From positions 46,087-110,086 of the forward strand of contig CAJTTS010000002.1 of assembly GCA_910579155.1 (NCBI GenBank): a stretch of DNA of 64,000 bases, given 5' to 3'. Each line of letters starts with the position of its first letter. The first letter of the stretch is position 1. Of this stretch, positions 8,299-16,814 are shown piece by piece. This DNA is from an uncultured Oscillospiraceae bacterium. Its GTDB lineage: Bacteria > Bacillota_A > Clostridia > Oscillospirales > Oscillospiraceae. The notes below the pieces were generated by a model, which saw only the letters and a program-made list of their open reading frames with translations, had not been told where the DNA came from and did not search any database. Made by a program: the position numbers and the translations under genes.

Positions 8299-9438
8299 TC
8301 AGGATTTCATGGTCCGAACCGGAACCGGGGCCGGCTTCTCCCCCTCATAACAGGCCATCACCTTGGGCAGCACATACTCCAACGCGTATTGCTCCGCATC
8401 CTCATGGGCACGCAGTCCCAGCGTCCGCCCCAACGCGGGGTCCTCCACCAGGCGCATGATCTGCTCTGCGCAGGTGGCGTCATCCTCCGGAGCAAACAGC
8501 AAGCCCGACTCCCCCTCCCGCAGCAAGTCCACATGCCCCTTTACCCGGCTGGCCACCACAGGCAGCCGCAGGTACATCGCCTCCATAATGTTAAACGGAA
8601 GCCCCTCGCTGCGGCTGGAAGAGACGGCCACGTCCGCGGCGGAATACCACGGCGTCATGTCCGCAATTTGGCCGGGGAAACGGACCCGTCCCGCTACCCC
8701 CAATTCTCCCGCCAGGGCCTTGCACCCGTCCAACAGCTTGCCGTCCCCCGGCAGCAGCAGGTACACACAGGCGGGCAGCAACGCCATGGCCCGCAGCAAA
8801 GTACCCTGGTCCTTGCGGGCGGAGAACTCCGCTCCATAAATCAAAACAAAGGCGTCCGACGGGATTCCCAGCTCCTGCCGCAAAGCCCGTCCCCGGGCGG
8901 GGATCACACCGTCCAGCCGGGAAAAATCCACCCCGATCCCCGGAACCGGATCAACCTCACGCCCCAGCCCCATCCCGCGGGCCACCTCGTAATCCCACCG
9001 GTTCATGGTCAGGATCATATCCGTCTCCGGGGCGGCCAGCCGCTCCGCGCCGGTCAAAACCGCCCGCTTCAGCGCCGGAGTCCGCTCATCGAACAGATAA
9101 CCGTGCACCATATTGACCACGCGGGGCCGGTTGCGCATCCCCTTCACGGCCAGCCGCGTAAAAAAAGCGGCCAGGGAAGTATGGGTCACGATCAGGTCAT
9201 ACCGGTATCTTCGGATCAGCCTGCGCAGCCTGTAGGACGCAACGAAATTTTGCAGCGCGGACATGCGCTTGGTAAACGGAATCGAGAATGCGCATTGCGC
9301 CCCCGGTATATGCTCCGGTGCATCTGCGCAGGCTATATGTACGCTCCAGCCCTTTTCCCGGAAAGCGTTTATGTAAGGGAGATGGAAATTTCTGATGTGG
9401 CGATATACCGACGCCGTGATTAAAACCCGTTTTTCCAT
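8299..9438 (-). CDS. Family 4 glycosyltransferase
   Basis: This is a 379-residue GT-B retaining glycosyltransferase. The N-terminal domain starts RVLITASVYRHIRNFHLPYI, and the C-terminal sugar-nucleotide-binding domain carries the EX7E-like motif in SRSEGLPFNIMEAMYL with VYLLLPGDG and VRFPGQIADM upstream. Such enzymes add sugars to lipid-linked glycans on the cytoplasmic face. The ATG at the complement of 9436-9438 follows a GGAGG ribosome binding site; a frame open to 9684 adds 82 unrelated residues and is rejected. The gene is transcribed away from the divergent sugar transferase gene. The sugar donor and acceptor are unknown. Confidence 0.88.
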   Translation of the reverse strand: MEKRVLITASVYRHIRNFHLPYINAFREKGWSVHIACADAPEHIPGAQCAFSIPFTKRMSALQNFVASYRLRRLIRRYRYDLIVTHTSLAAFFTRLAVKGMRNRPRVVNMVHGYLFDERTPALKRAVLTGAERLAAPETDMILTMNRWDYEVARGMGLGREVDPVPGIGVDFSRLDGVIPARGRALRQELGIPSDAFVLIYGAEFSARKDQGTLLRAMALLPACVYLLLPGDGKLLDGCKALAGELGVAGRVRFPGQIADMTPWYSAADVAVSSSRSEGLPFNIMEAMYLRLPVVASRVKGHVDLLREGESGLLFAPEDDATCAEQIMRLVEDPALGRTLGLRAHEDAEQYALEYVLPKVMACYEGEKPAPVPVRTMKS

Positions 9439-9587
9439 GGAAGCCTCCAAGCCGCGCTCTCCGTATACCCAAGAGCACATTTCACGGCACATTTTCTTGT
9501 CCGACCGGAGCGACCGGAACAGCCCATGTGCCCCGCGGCTATTATAGCATTGATCCGCCCGGCTTTCCATCTGTTTTATCAGGAAAA

Positions 9588-9616
9588 TTGACAACAAAGC
9601 GGAGCATTGGTATAAT
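9588..9616 (+). promoter_or_regulatory. Consensus housekeeping promoter before the polyprenyl sugar transferase
   Basis: TTGACA (9588-9593) and TATAAT (9611-9616) are separated by exactly 17 bases, a perfect match to the sigma-A consensus. It lies about 46 bases upstream of the sugar transferase start and should drive it together with the O-antigen-ligase-like gene. Confidence 0.85.
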
Positions 9617-9662
9617 AGGTGGAAAAACCGCCAGCTTATTTCAGGGAGGGGGCGCCGTCGCC

Positions 9663-11042
9663 ATGATCCGGGAAAATCAAACATTTCTGAACCGGCTGAA
9701 TGTGGCGCTGGACGGCATCCTTATTTTCTCCTCCCTGCTGGCCGCCTATTGGCTGCGGTTCCATGTGCTCCACGGAATTCCTTCCGTCCCGTTCCAGAGC
9801 TATATATTGGCCGGATTGGTACTGGTTCCGGTTCATTTAATGACCTATGCGGTGTTTGGGCTGTATGAATCCTTCCGAAAAAAACGGCTCTACCAGGAGC
9901 TGGAAATGCTTTTCGCCGCCAACGCGCTGGACTTTGCGTTTCTGCTCATGACGCTGTTCCTCACCAGGGATGTGAACTTTTCACGGCTCGCCCTGGGTTT
10001 TTTTACGGGAATCGCAAGCGGGAGCCTGGGGCTGAAACGGATTTTCATGCGGAAGTTTCTCAGCGCCCTGCGCCGCAGCGGGCGCAACCAAAAACACGCG
10101 ATCCTTGTCGGCAGCGGCGCGCTGGCGCAGAAATACGTACAGGAAATACAGCGCAGCCCCGAGCTGGGCTATCAGATTGCCGGGTATGTGTCGAAAAAAA
10201 GTGAATGGAAGGACGTGGAGTGGCTGGGAGATTTCGGACGGCTGTCCTTCGTGCTGGACGCGCGCCACCCGGACGAAGTGGTGGCGGCACTGGATATCGA
10301 CGAATACCAGGAGCTTCCCCATATCATTCAAATGTGCGAAAAAGCGGGCGTTAAGCTCTCCTTGATCCCGTTTTACGCGCAATACATGCCCGCGCATCCG
10401 CAAATCGACTTACTCAACGGCCTGCCCATGATTAACCTGCGCCGGATACCGCTGGACAATTGGGGGAACGCCTTCCTCAAACGCGCGGTAGACATTGTCG
10501 GCTCCCTCCTGCTGATCGTACTGACTTCCCCGCTCATGCTGATTGCCGCCGTAGGGGTCCGGCTCAGCTCCCCGGGGCCCGTCATTTTTAAGCAAAAGCG
10601 GGTCGGGTTGAATAAAAATGTGTTCTATATGTACAAATTCCGTTCCATGCAAGTCAACGACCAGGCGGATACCGGCTGGAGCACCAACCATGACAGCCGC
10701 AAGACGCGGTTCGGCGCCGTTATCCGGAAATATTCCATTGACGAGCTGCCGCAGTTCTTCAACGTGCTGAAAGGGGACATGAGCCTGGTGGGCCCCAGGC
10801 CGGAAATCCCCCACTACGTGGAGCAGTTCAAGGAGGAAATCCCCCTCTACATGGTCAAGCACCAGGTGCGTCCCGGCATTACCGGCTGGGCGCAGGTAAA
10901 CGGCCTGCGGGGAGATACCTCCATTGAGGAGCGCGTTCGCTACGACATCTATTATATCGAAAACTGGACGTTTTTCTTTGATATTAAGATCCTTTTGATG
11001 ACCGTATTCAGGGGGATTGTTAATAAGGAACAATTACATTGA
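9663..11042 (+). CDS. Undecaprenyl-phosphate sugar phosphotransferase (WbaP/WcaJ-like polyprenyl glycosyl-1-phosphate transferase)
   Basis: The protein (459 residues) starts surface glycan synthesis by moving a sugar-1-phosphate from a nucleotide sugar to undecaprenyl phosphate. Four N-terminal transmembrane helices are followed by a CoA-binding-like domain (about residues 130-250, ILVGSGALAQKYVQEI) and the C-terminal bacterial sugar transferase domain with YKFRSM, SIDELPQFFNVLKGDMSLVG and GPRPE. The ATG at 9663 follows an AGGGAGGGGG ribosome binding site; the frame extends upstream to 9528 but would run over the promoter, so the later start is chosen. Length and domain order match long WcaJ/WbaP proteins. 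The downstream ligase-like gene begins 16 bases after the stop. Confidence 0.92.
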   Translation: MIRENQTFLNRLNVALDGILIFSSLLAAYWLRFHVLHGIPSVPFQSYILAGLVLVPVHLMTYAVFGLYESFRKKRLYQELEMLFAANALDFAFLLMTLFLTRDVNFSRLALGFFTGIASGSLGLKRIFMRKFLSALRRSGRNQKHAILVGSGALAQKYVQEIQRSPELGYQIAGYVSKKSEWKDVEWLGDFGRLSFVLDARHPDEVVAALDIDEYQELPHIIQMCEKAGVKLSLIPFYAQYMPAHPQIDLLNGLPMINLRRIPLDNWGNAFLKRAVDIVGSLLLIVLTSPLMLIAAVGVRLSSPGPVIFKQKRVGLNKNVFYMYKFRSMQVNDQADTGWSTNHDSRKTRFGAVIRKYSIDELPQFFNVLKGDMSLVGPRPEIPHYVEQFKEEIPLYMVKHQVRPGITGWAQVNGLRGDTSIEERVRYDIYYIENWTFFFDIKILLMTVFRGIVNKEQLH

Positions 11043-11058
11043 TCTGGAGGTCATACTT

Positions 11059-13536
11059 ATGGCAAAGAAACAGCCTCGCCGGAAGCGCATGGCGCAAAGC
11101 CAGCAGACCCCGCCGGTACAGGATCGGCAGACCCCGCCGGCGCCGCCGGTTCCCACGCCCGTAACGCCCGCGGCCCCGCCGCGCCCCTCTGCGGCTTCCT
11201 CCGCCGCGCCGCCGCTGAAAAAGAACTGGCCCGCCTTGGTTTTGATGGTTGCGCTCTTTCTCCTGATCTGCCTGACCAGCGCTTCTACGATTAAATATAT
11301 CGCGGTGACCGTACTGGTGATCGCAATCGCCGCGATTTTCATCCGCCTCTCCACCCTTCGGGACCGGATGACCCTCCCATTCGCCGCCGTGACCCTGTGG
11401 GTGCTCTTGTCGGGGATCTCCACATTTTACGCCGTCTCCGGCAAGTTTGCGCTCAGCGAGTTTTTGAAGCTCCTGATCGCCTATTGCCTGTTCCTGGCGG
11501 GTATCGCCTTCGCGCGAAAAGGCGCGGATACCGGCCGGACGATTGCCTCCCTCCTGGAGACCTGTTCGGCGCTGGCGGGCCTGTTCAGCATTGACCTGCT
11601 GTCCACCCATTTGCTCAGCACGCCCCTTTTGGGCTTCTTGGGCCTGTTCTCCCCCGATTATGCCAATCTTTCCGGCGTGGAGGCCGGAGTGCGCATGACG
11701 TCCATTTTTGCGAACCCCAATACTTTTGCCGGATTTATTGGGATTGGCGTACTGCTCTCCCTGGGGCTGGCCAACTCCGCCCAGAGGCAGGGGGAACGCC
11801 GCTTCCACCAGGTCTGCCTGTTTGTGAACGCGCTCTCCTTCGTGCTGGCCTTCAGTATGGGCGCAAGCGGTATGATCTGCCTGGCATTCCTCGTGTTCCT
11901 GCTGCTGGAGAGGAAAGAGCGCCGCACCTCCCTCTTAATCCTCATGGTCGAGACGCTGTTTGTGACGCTGCTGGCCACCATCCCCACCTCCCTTACCGGG
12001 TTCGGCGCGTGGAGCGGTTTTCAACCCGTCCCTTTACTTTGTACCGTGGCGGGCGCGCTGCTCCTGTGCGTACTGGACCAATTTGTGGGGCAAAGGACTG
12101 CGGCCGCCTTGGAAAATCACGGCAAGGCCGCGGCCGTGCTGGTCTGCACAATCGTAGCGGCGCTGGGCCTATACGCGGCCCTGGCCGTCAATGTGACGGG
12201 CGGCGTGTCGCTGGACGCGGGCGGCTCGCTGCGCCGCGCGGATTATCCCGCGCCCGGCTCCTATACGCTGGAAGTCCAATCCAGCGGCGGCCTTCACGTC
12301 AAAATTGAGAGCCAGAACCAGCGGGACACCATGATGCACACCAGTACCGTGATCTATGAGGGACCCGCCCCGGACGCCGCCTTCACCGTCCCCGACGACA
12401 GCCTGGTGGTCTATTTCAACTTCTGGACTGAGGCAGAAAACCGCCTGGAGTCGGCAACCTACCGGGGCGCTGCCGGAGAGGGCTCCCTCAAGCTGGGTTA
12501 TAAACTGTTGCCCAACTTTATCTCCAACCGGCTCCAGGGCCTGTTCGCCAACGAGAACGCAATCCAGCGCACCGTCTTCTTCTCGGATGGTATGAAGCTC
12601 TTCCGCCGCAGCCCGGTGTTCGGCCTGGGCATGGGCGCGTTTGAAAATGGGATTTGCAGCGTCCAGTCCTTCTTCTACGAGACAAAATACGCCCACAACC
12701 ACTATATTCAAGCCCTTGTGGAGACCGGCGTAGCAGGGCTGCTCCTGTTTCTGGCCGTGCTGGGTCTGTCCGCAGCCGCCGTTTGGAAGAGCCGCCGCAA
12801 GGAGGACTCCAGCCCGCTGACCGCCGCGCTGGGGGCCGCGCTGGTATTTATGGCCGGCCACGCGTCGGTGGAGGTGGTGTTCTCCTCCTGCTATTACCTG
12901 CCCATGGCTTTGGGGGTATTCGCCCTCATCAGCCTGTGCTGCGGCGACGCCCTGCCCCTGCTGCCCGGCCGGGAGGCCGTCCGCAGCGGGATCGCGTTTA
13001 CCATCGCGGCGCTGCTGGCAATCTTCACGATTCTGCTGTACCTCAATATGCGGGCGCGCGGCCTGGCCGAGGACGACGCCTCCTCCAACCCCATGGGCGA
13101 CCTGCAAACCGCCGCCACGCTGGACCGCTTTGAATGGCCCGACCATATGCTGTCGTATGTGATGTCTTACCGGTATGGCATGGACAAGGTGGAGGACGAC
13201 GGAATCCGGCAACAGGCCGAGCAGTATGCCCAGCGCCTGGCGCAGGTGGATTCCAACAGCATACCGATCTATCTGGCGGAATACTATCTCGCCACAAACC
13301 GGCCGGAGCAAGCCTTTGCTATGATTGAAAAATATGTCTCGTATGTCTCGTCCAATCCGGCTACATGGGAAACCGCATTTCACCTTCTCATGGCTTACGC
13401 CCAGGACACGCCCGAATTCCGGGACGGCACGGCCCGCATCTACCAGATGCTCTCTGATTGGAACGCGCAGAACATGGGGACGATTTCCCTGAGCGAGCAG
13501 ACGACGGCATTTATTCAAAGCATACTGCCGCAATAG
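11059..13536 (+). CDS. O-antigen ligase/polymerase-like membrane protein (Wzy_C family) with N- and C-terminal extensions
   Basis: This 825-residue multi-pass protein starts with a cytoplasmic Pro-rich segment (about residues 1-55, repeated TPP/PAPP). Many transmembrane helices follow, then an extracytoplasmic beta-rich region (about residues 380-500), then the O-antigen ligase/polymerase core segment with SPVFGLGMGAFENG and YAHNHYIQALVETG. The last 150 residues are soluble and helical, with a TPR-like stretch around YYLATNRPEQAFAMIEKYV. It probably polymerises or ligates the surface glycan started by the adjacent sugar transferase (inference from neighbours). The ATG at 11059 follows GGAGG; the frame to 11017 overlaps the previous gene and is rejected. 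Ordinary Wzy and WaaL proteins are about 400-450 residues, so the extensions are unusual. Confidence 0.82.
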   Translation: MAKKQPRRKRMAQSQQTPPVQDRQTPPAPPVPTPVTPAAPPRPSAASSAAPPLKKNWPALVLMVALFLLICLTSASTIKYIAVTVLVIAIAAIFIRLSTLRDRMTLPFAAVTLWVLLSGISTFYAVSGKFALSEFLKLLIAYCLFLAGIAFARKGADTGRTIASLLETCSALAGLFSIDLLSTHLLSTPLLGFLGLFSPDYANLSGVEAGVRMTSIFANPNTFAGFIGIGVLLSLGLANSAQRQGERRFHQVCLFVNALSFVLAFSMGASGMICLAFLVFLLLERKERRTSLLILMVETLFVTLLATIPTSLTGFGAWSGFQPVPLLCTVAGALLLCVLDQFVGQRTAAALENHGKAAAVLVCTIVAALGLYAALAVNVTGGVSLDAGGSLRRADYPAPGSYTLEVQSSGGLHVKIESQNQRDTMMHTSTVIYEGPAPDAAFTVPDDSLVVYFNFWTEAENRLESATYRGAAGEGSLKLGYKLLPNFISNRLQGLFANENAIQRTVFFSDGMKLFRRSPVFGLGMGAFENGICSVQSFFYETKYAHNHYIQALVETGVAGLLLFLAVLGLSAAAVWKSRRKEDSSPLTAALGAALVFMAGHASVEVVFSSCYYLPMALGVFALISLCCGDALPLLPGREAVRSGIAFTIAALLAIFTILLYLNMRARGLAEDDASSNPMGDLQTAATLDRFEWPDHMLSYVMSYRYGMDKVEDDGIRQQAEQYAQRLAQVDSNSIPIYLAEYYLATNRPEQAFAMIEKYVSYVSSNPATWETAFHLLMAYAQDTPEFRDGTARIYQMLSDWNAQNMGTISLSEQTTAFIQSILPQ

Positions 13537-13551
13537 CCGGGACACAGAATA

Positions 13552-13588
13552 AACAAGCCGCTCAGGATAACCTGAGCGGCTTGTTTTT
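13552..13588. terminator. Bidirectional intrinsic terminator
   Basis: A perfect 15-base stem (13552-13566 with 13571-13585) and a 4-base loop are followed by a T run on the plus strand and preceded by an A-rich stretch. It lies between convergent genes (ligase-like gene ending at 13536, crotonase ending at 13594) and should end both transcripts. Confidence 0.9.
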
Positions 13589-13593
13589 CGTCC

Positions 13594-14406
13594 CTACCTG
13601 CCGGCAAACACCGGCTTGCGCTTTTCCAGGAAGGCATCCACCGCTTCGCCGTGGTCCCGGGTCCGGGTCAGGCGGTTGGCCGCCTCCACCTCCTGGGCCA
13701 TACCCGTGTACAGCCCCGGATACATGGTGCGGTTGATCCCCGCCTTGATCTCCGCGTAGGTGAGGGCCGGACCAGCGGCCAGTTTACGGGCCAGCTTGTC
13801 CACCTGGCCGGGCAGCTCCTCCCGGCTCCAGGCGGAGGTGATGAGCCCCCACTGCGCCGCCTCCCTGCCGGTGAACCGCCGTCCGGTCATAAACAGGTCG
13901 GTGGCCCGGGCCGGACCCAGACGCGGGGGCGCCATCACCGAGGCCCCCATATCCGGGGCCAGGGCCACGCCGGAAAAGGCGAACACCATTTTGGCGTCCT
14001 CCTCCGCCAGGGCAAAGTCGCAGGCCAGGGCCAGGCTCATGCCGCCCCCCGCCGCCGCCCCCTCGATCCAGGCGATTACCGGCTTGGAGAGGTTCCGGAT
14101 GGCCAGCACCACCTGGTTCAGCGTCCACATATTGTCCCGGGTGTCCGTCTCCGGCTCCCGGCCCGCCCGGTAGGCCTCCACCCGCTTCTTCATGGAGGTG
14201 ACGTCTCCCCCGGCGCAGAATTTACCCTGCGCCCCCCGGAGGACCACCGCCCTCACCGCCGGGTCCCGGCCCGCCTGCTCCAGGGCGGCGGTGAGCGCCT
14301 TGGCCATGGGGATGGACAGGGCGTTCAGCTTTGCCGGGTCGTTGAGCAGCAGGGTGGCCACACCCTCCTCCACCGCGACTTCCACCAGTTGAGTGCTCTT
14401 CTCCAT
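13594..14406 (-). CDS. Enoyl-CoA hydratase/isomerase family protein (crotonase 1)
   Basis: Crotonase-fold proteins act on acyl-CoA thioesters. The 270-residue product has the oxyanion-hole regions GKFCAGGDV (about residues 61-69) and EGAAAGGGMSLALACD, and a family C-terminus DAFLEKRKPVF. Both glutamates of classical enoyl-CoA hydratases are missing: the equivalents are Ser124 (GGGMS) and about Ser145 (VFAFSGV). It keeps an aspartate in APDMGAS (Asp152), as in isomerase- and PaaG/BadK-type relatives. It may therefore isomerise or otherwise process an acyl-CoA rather than hydrate it (inference). The gene is monocistronic, divergent from the nitronate-monooxygenase operon, and starts at an ATG behind AAAGGA. 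Confidence 0.85.
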   Translation of the reverse strand: MEKSTQLVEVAVEEGVATLLLNDPAKLNALSIPMAKALTAALEQAGRDPAVRAVVLRGAQGKFCAGGDVTSMKKRVEAYRAGREPETDTRDNMWTLNQVVLAIRNLSKPVIAWIEGAAAGGGMSLALACDFALAEEDAKMVFAFSGVALAPDMGASVMAPPRLGPARATDLFMTGRRFTGREAAQWGLITSAWSREELPGQVDKLARKLAAGPALTYAEIKAGINRTMYPGLYTGMAQEVEAANRLTRTRDHGEAVDAFLEKRKPVFAGR

Positions 14407-14425
14407 AACCGATCACATTCCTTTC

Positions 14426-14446
14426 TGCCGCCCGGCGGCATTTTTT
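14426..14446 (+). terminator. Terminator-like hairpin in the crotonase 1 leader
   Basis: TGCCGC pairs with GCGGCA across a three-base loop and is followed by TTTTTT on the plus strand. It lies in the 5' leader of the minus-strand crotonase, pointing the opposite way. It may stop antisense transcription out of the crotonase gene before the next plus-strand promoter. The stem is short. Confidence 0.4.
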
Positions 14447-14557
14447 ATTGTTATTATTTACTATAGCGGGCGGCGGCTGATTTTTCACTGTCAAATCCTA
14501 CAAAAATCAGGGGGGTATCTCTGTTGTCACGGCGTTCGCTTTTTGTAGCAACTGACA

Positions 14558-14586
14558 TTGCAAGAACGGGCGCACCGCTTTACAAT
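14558..14586 (+). promoter_or_regulatory. Probable sigma-A promoter of the nitronate monooxygenase-acyl-CoA dehydrogenase-CoA transferase operon
   Basis: TTGCAA (14558-14563) and TACAAT (14581-14586) are separated by 17 bases, each one or two mismatches from consensus, 59 bases upstream of the start codon at 14645. Confidence 0.65.
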
Positions 14587-14644
14587 AAAGTCAGGCTGAA
14601 TAAATATAGCCCTTTGGGTATCAAGAAATCAGGAGGTAATTGAC

Positions 14645-15616
14645 ATGATCCAGACAAAAATGACCCAGCTCCTCGGCATCCAGCACCCCATTATGCAGGG
14701 CGGCATGCAGCACCTGGGCACCCCGGAGCTGGCTGCGGCCGTGTCCAACGCCGGCGGACTGGGCACCATCAACGTGACGATCTACCCCGAGTTTGAGGAT
14801 TTCCGCGCCGCGGTGCAGAAGATGAAATCCCTCACCGACAAGCCCTTCGCGGTCAACGTGTCCATTCCCCCCGATGTAAACCCCGGCGACAAGACCGGCG
14901 AATACCTGAAGATCTGCTCCGAGGAAGGCGTAAAGATCATCGAGTTGGCCGGCGGCAACCCCGCCCCCTTCGCCCCCGTCATCAAGGGCTACGGCATGAC
15001 CCTGATCGTCAAGATGGCCGCGCTGAAGCACGCCAAGAAGGCCCAGTCCGTGGGCGCCGACATGGTCACCATCGTGGGCTATGAGGTGGCCGGACACCCC
15101 GGCATGGGCGAGCTGAGCAGTTTCGTGCTGGCCGACAAGGTCTCCCACGAGTTGGACATCCCCGTGATGCTGGGCGGCGGCGTGGCCGACGGCTACGGCC
15201 TGGCCGGCGCCCTGAGCCTGGGCTGCGCCGGCGTGGTCATGGGCACCCGCTTTGTGGCCAGCACCGAGGCCGTCATCAGTGACGCCCACAAGCAGTGGAT
15301 CGTGGACCACCAGGAGGGAGACACCACCACCTGCCAGCGCTCCATCCGCAACATGGTCCGCGTGGCCAACACCGCCAGCGCCCAGGCCTGCCTGGAGATG
15401 GAGAAGAAGGGCGCCACCCTCCAGGAGCTGATGGCCGTCATCTCCGGCCGGAACAGCAAGGACGCCTACCAGTCCGGCGAGGTGGAAAAGGGCCTGTTCC
15501 CCGTGGGCCAGACCATCGGCCTGATCCAAGACGTGAAGCCCTGCAAGGAGATCATCGACGAGGTCATGGCCCAGGCCGAGGCGCAGATCGCCCGGGTCAA
15601 CGCCATGCTGAAATAA
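14645..15616 (+). CDS. Nitronate monooxygenase/FabK-like FMN flavoprotein (copy 1)
   Basis: This is a TIM-barrel FMN protein of the nitronate monooxygenase (2-nitropropane dioxygenase-like) family, which also includes FabK enoyl reductases. It shows HPIMQGGMQ near the N-terminus, SNAGGLGTIN, and GYEVAGHPGMGE with the conserved active-site histidine (His151), then GGGVADGYGLAGAL and GVVMGTRF for the FMN phosphate. In an anaerobe, and next to an acyl-CoA dehydrogenase and a CoA-transferase, an oxygen-dependent nitronate oxidation seems unlikely; a flavin-dependent reduction or isomerisation of an enoyl-CoA is an alternative (inference). It is the first gene of a three-gene operon with an AGGAGG ribosome binding site. 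A close paralogue is at 20197-21168. Confidence 0.88.
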   Translation: MIQTKMTQLLGIQHPIMQGGMQHLGTPELAAAVSNAGGLGTINVTIYPEFEDFRAAVQKMKSLTDKPFAVNVSIPPDVNPGDKTGEYLKICSEEGVKIIELAGGNPAPFAPVIKGYGMTLIVKMAALKHAKKAQSVGADMVTIVGYEVAGHPGMGELSSFVLADKVSHELDIPVMLGGGVADGYGLAGALSLGCAGVVMGTRFVASTEAVISDAHKQWIVDHQEGDTTTCQRSIRNMVRVANTASAQACLEMEKKGATLQELMAVISGRNSKDAYQSGEVEKGLFPVGQTIGLIQDVKPCKEIIDEVMAQAEAQIARVNAMLK

Positions 15617-15629
15617 GGAGGAACTCACA

Positions 15630-16781
15630 ATGCACGGACTGATTCACCCCGACGACCAGCAACGCGAGCTGGTGGAAATGGTACGCAATTTCATGAACAA
15701 GGAGATCAAGCCTCACGTGCGGGAATTCGAGGAGGCCGGCGGCTATCCCGACCACCTGGTACAGATGGGCAAGGACATGGGCCTGACCGTTATGCAGGTG
15801 CCCGAGCAGTACGGCGGCCTGGGGCTGAGTACCACCACCACCGCTATGATGCTGGAAGAGGGCTCCAAGGTGGAGAGCACCTACATCTCCATGTTCAACA
15901 TCACCAATATGGGCGCCAAAATCGTCATGTTCGCCGGCAACGAGGAGCAAAAGCAGCGCTATGCCGACATCCTGGCCGACGGCGGTATGTCCTCCTTCTG
16001 CCTCACCGAGCCGGGCGCAGGCTCCGACGCCGCCTCCGTGCGCACCACCGCCACCCGCAAGGGCGACAAGTACATTATCAACGGCAACAAGATGTTTATC
16101 ACCAACGCCACCATCGCCGACGTATTCCTGGTGGTAGCTTCCACCGACCTGAACAAGGGGTATAAGGGCCTGGCCACCTTCATTGTAGAGCGCAACCGCC
16201 CCGGCGTTACCGTGGGCAAGAAGGAGGACAAGCTGGGTATGCGGCTGTCCGTCACCGCCGAGGTGGCCTTCCAGGACGTGGAAATCCCCGCGGAGAACCT
16301 GGTGGGCACCGAGGAAACCGGCTTCGCCAACGCCATGAAGGTACTGGAGCTGTCCCGTCCGTTGGTGGCCGCCTCCTCCGTGGGCTCCTCCCAGCAGGCC
16401 ATCGACATCGCCGTGAAGTACGCCCAGGAGCGGGTCCAGTTCGGCCAGCCCATCTGGAAGTTCCAGGCCGTCCAGATGATGCTGGCGGACATGCAGATGC
16501 GCACCAGCGCCGCCCGCGCCCTGGTCTACAACGCCTGCGCCCTCATCGACGCGGGGCTGCCCTGCTCCAAGGAGGCCGCCATGGCCAAGTGCTACGCCGC
16601 CGACGCCTACCAGAAGAACGCCACCGACGCGGTGCAGATTCTGGGCGGCTACGGCGTGATGAAGGAGTACATGGCCGAGAAGCTGTACCGGGACTCCAAG
16701 GTCACCCAGATCGTGGAGGGCACCAACCAGATCCAGCGCATGGTCATCGCCAAGCAGATGATTAAGGAGAACAAAATTTAA
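15630..16781 (+). CDS. Acyl-CoA dehydrogenase (copy 1)
   Basis: The FAD-dependent dehydrogenase introduces the alpha,beta double bond into an acyl-CoA and passes electrons to an electron-transfer flavoprotein. The 383-residue protein has the usual helical N-domain, middle beta domain (CLTEPGAGSDAASVRTTA, the FAD/substrate signature) and C-terminal helices ending YRDSKVTQIVEGTNQIQR; the probable catalytic glutamate is Glu363. Length fits short- or medium-chain family members. It is 13 bases after the nitronate-monooxygenase gene and 33 bases before a CoA-transferase, so all three are co-transcribed. No ETF genes lie in the window. The acyl substrate is unknown. Confidence 0.93.
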   Translation: MHGLIHPDDQQRELVEMVRNFMNKEIKPHVREFEEAGGYPDHLVQMGKDMGLTVMQVPEQYGGLGLSTTTTAMMLEEGSKVESTYISMFNITNMGAKIVMFAGNEEQKQRYADILADGGMSSFCLTEPGAGSDAASVRTTATRKGDKYIINGNKMFITNATIADVFLVVASTDLNKGYKGLATFIVERNRPGVTVGKKEDKLGMRLSVTAEVAFQDVEIPAENLVGTEETGFANAMKVLELSRPLVAASSVGSSQQAIDIAVKYAQERVQFGQPIWKFQAVQMMLADMQMRTSAARALVYNACALIDAGLPCSKEAAMAKCYAADAYQKNATDAVQILGGYGVMKEYMAEKLYRDSKVTQIVEGTNQIQRMVIAKQMIKENKI

Positions 16782-16814
16782 CTTCACCCATAATCGTGAA
16801 AGGAGCAGACTGCC

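Noticed and set aside
12169..13545. Long minus-strand frame under the ligase-like gene (and similar long frames antisense to 7996-9423, 47004-48539, 57877-59619 and 59682-61502)
   Set aside because: All are antisense to well-supported genes and show no motif or ribosome binding site.
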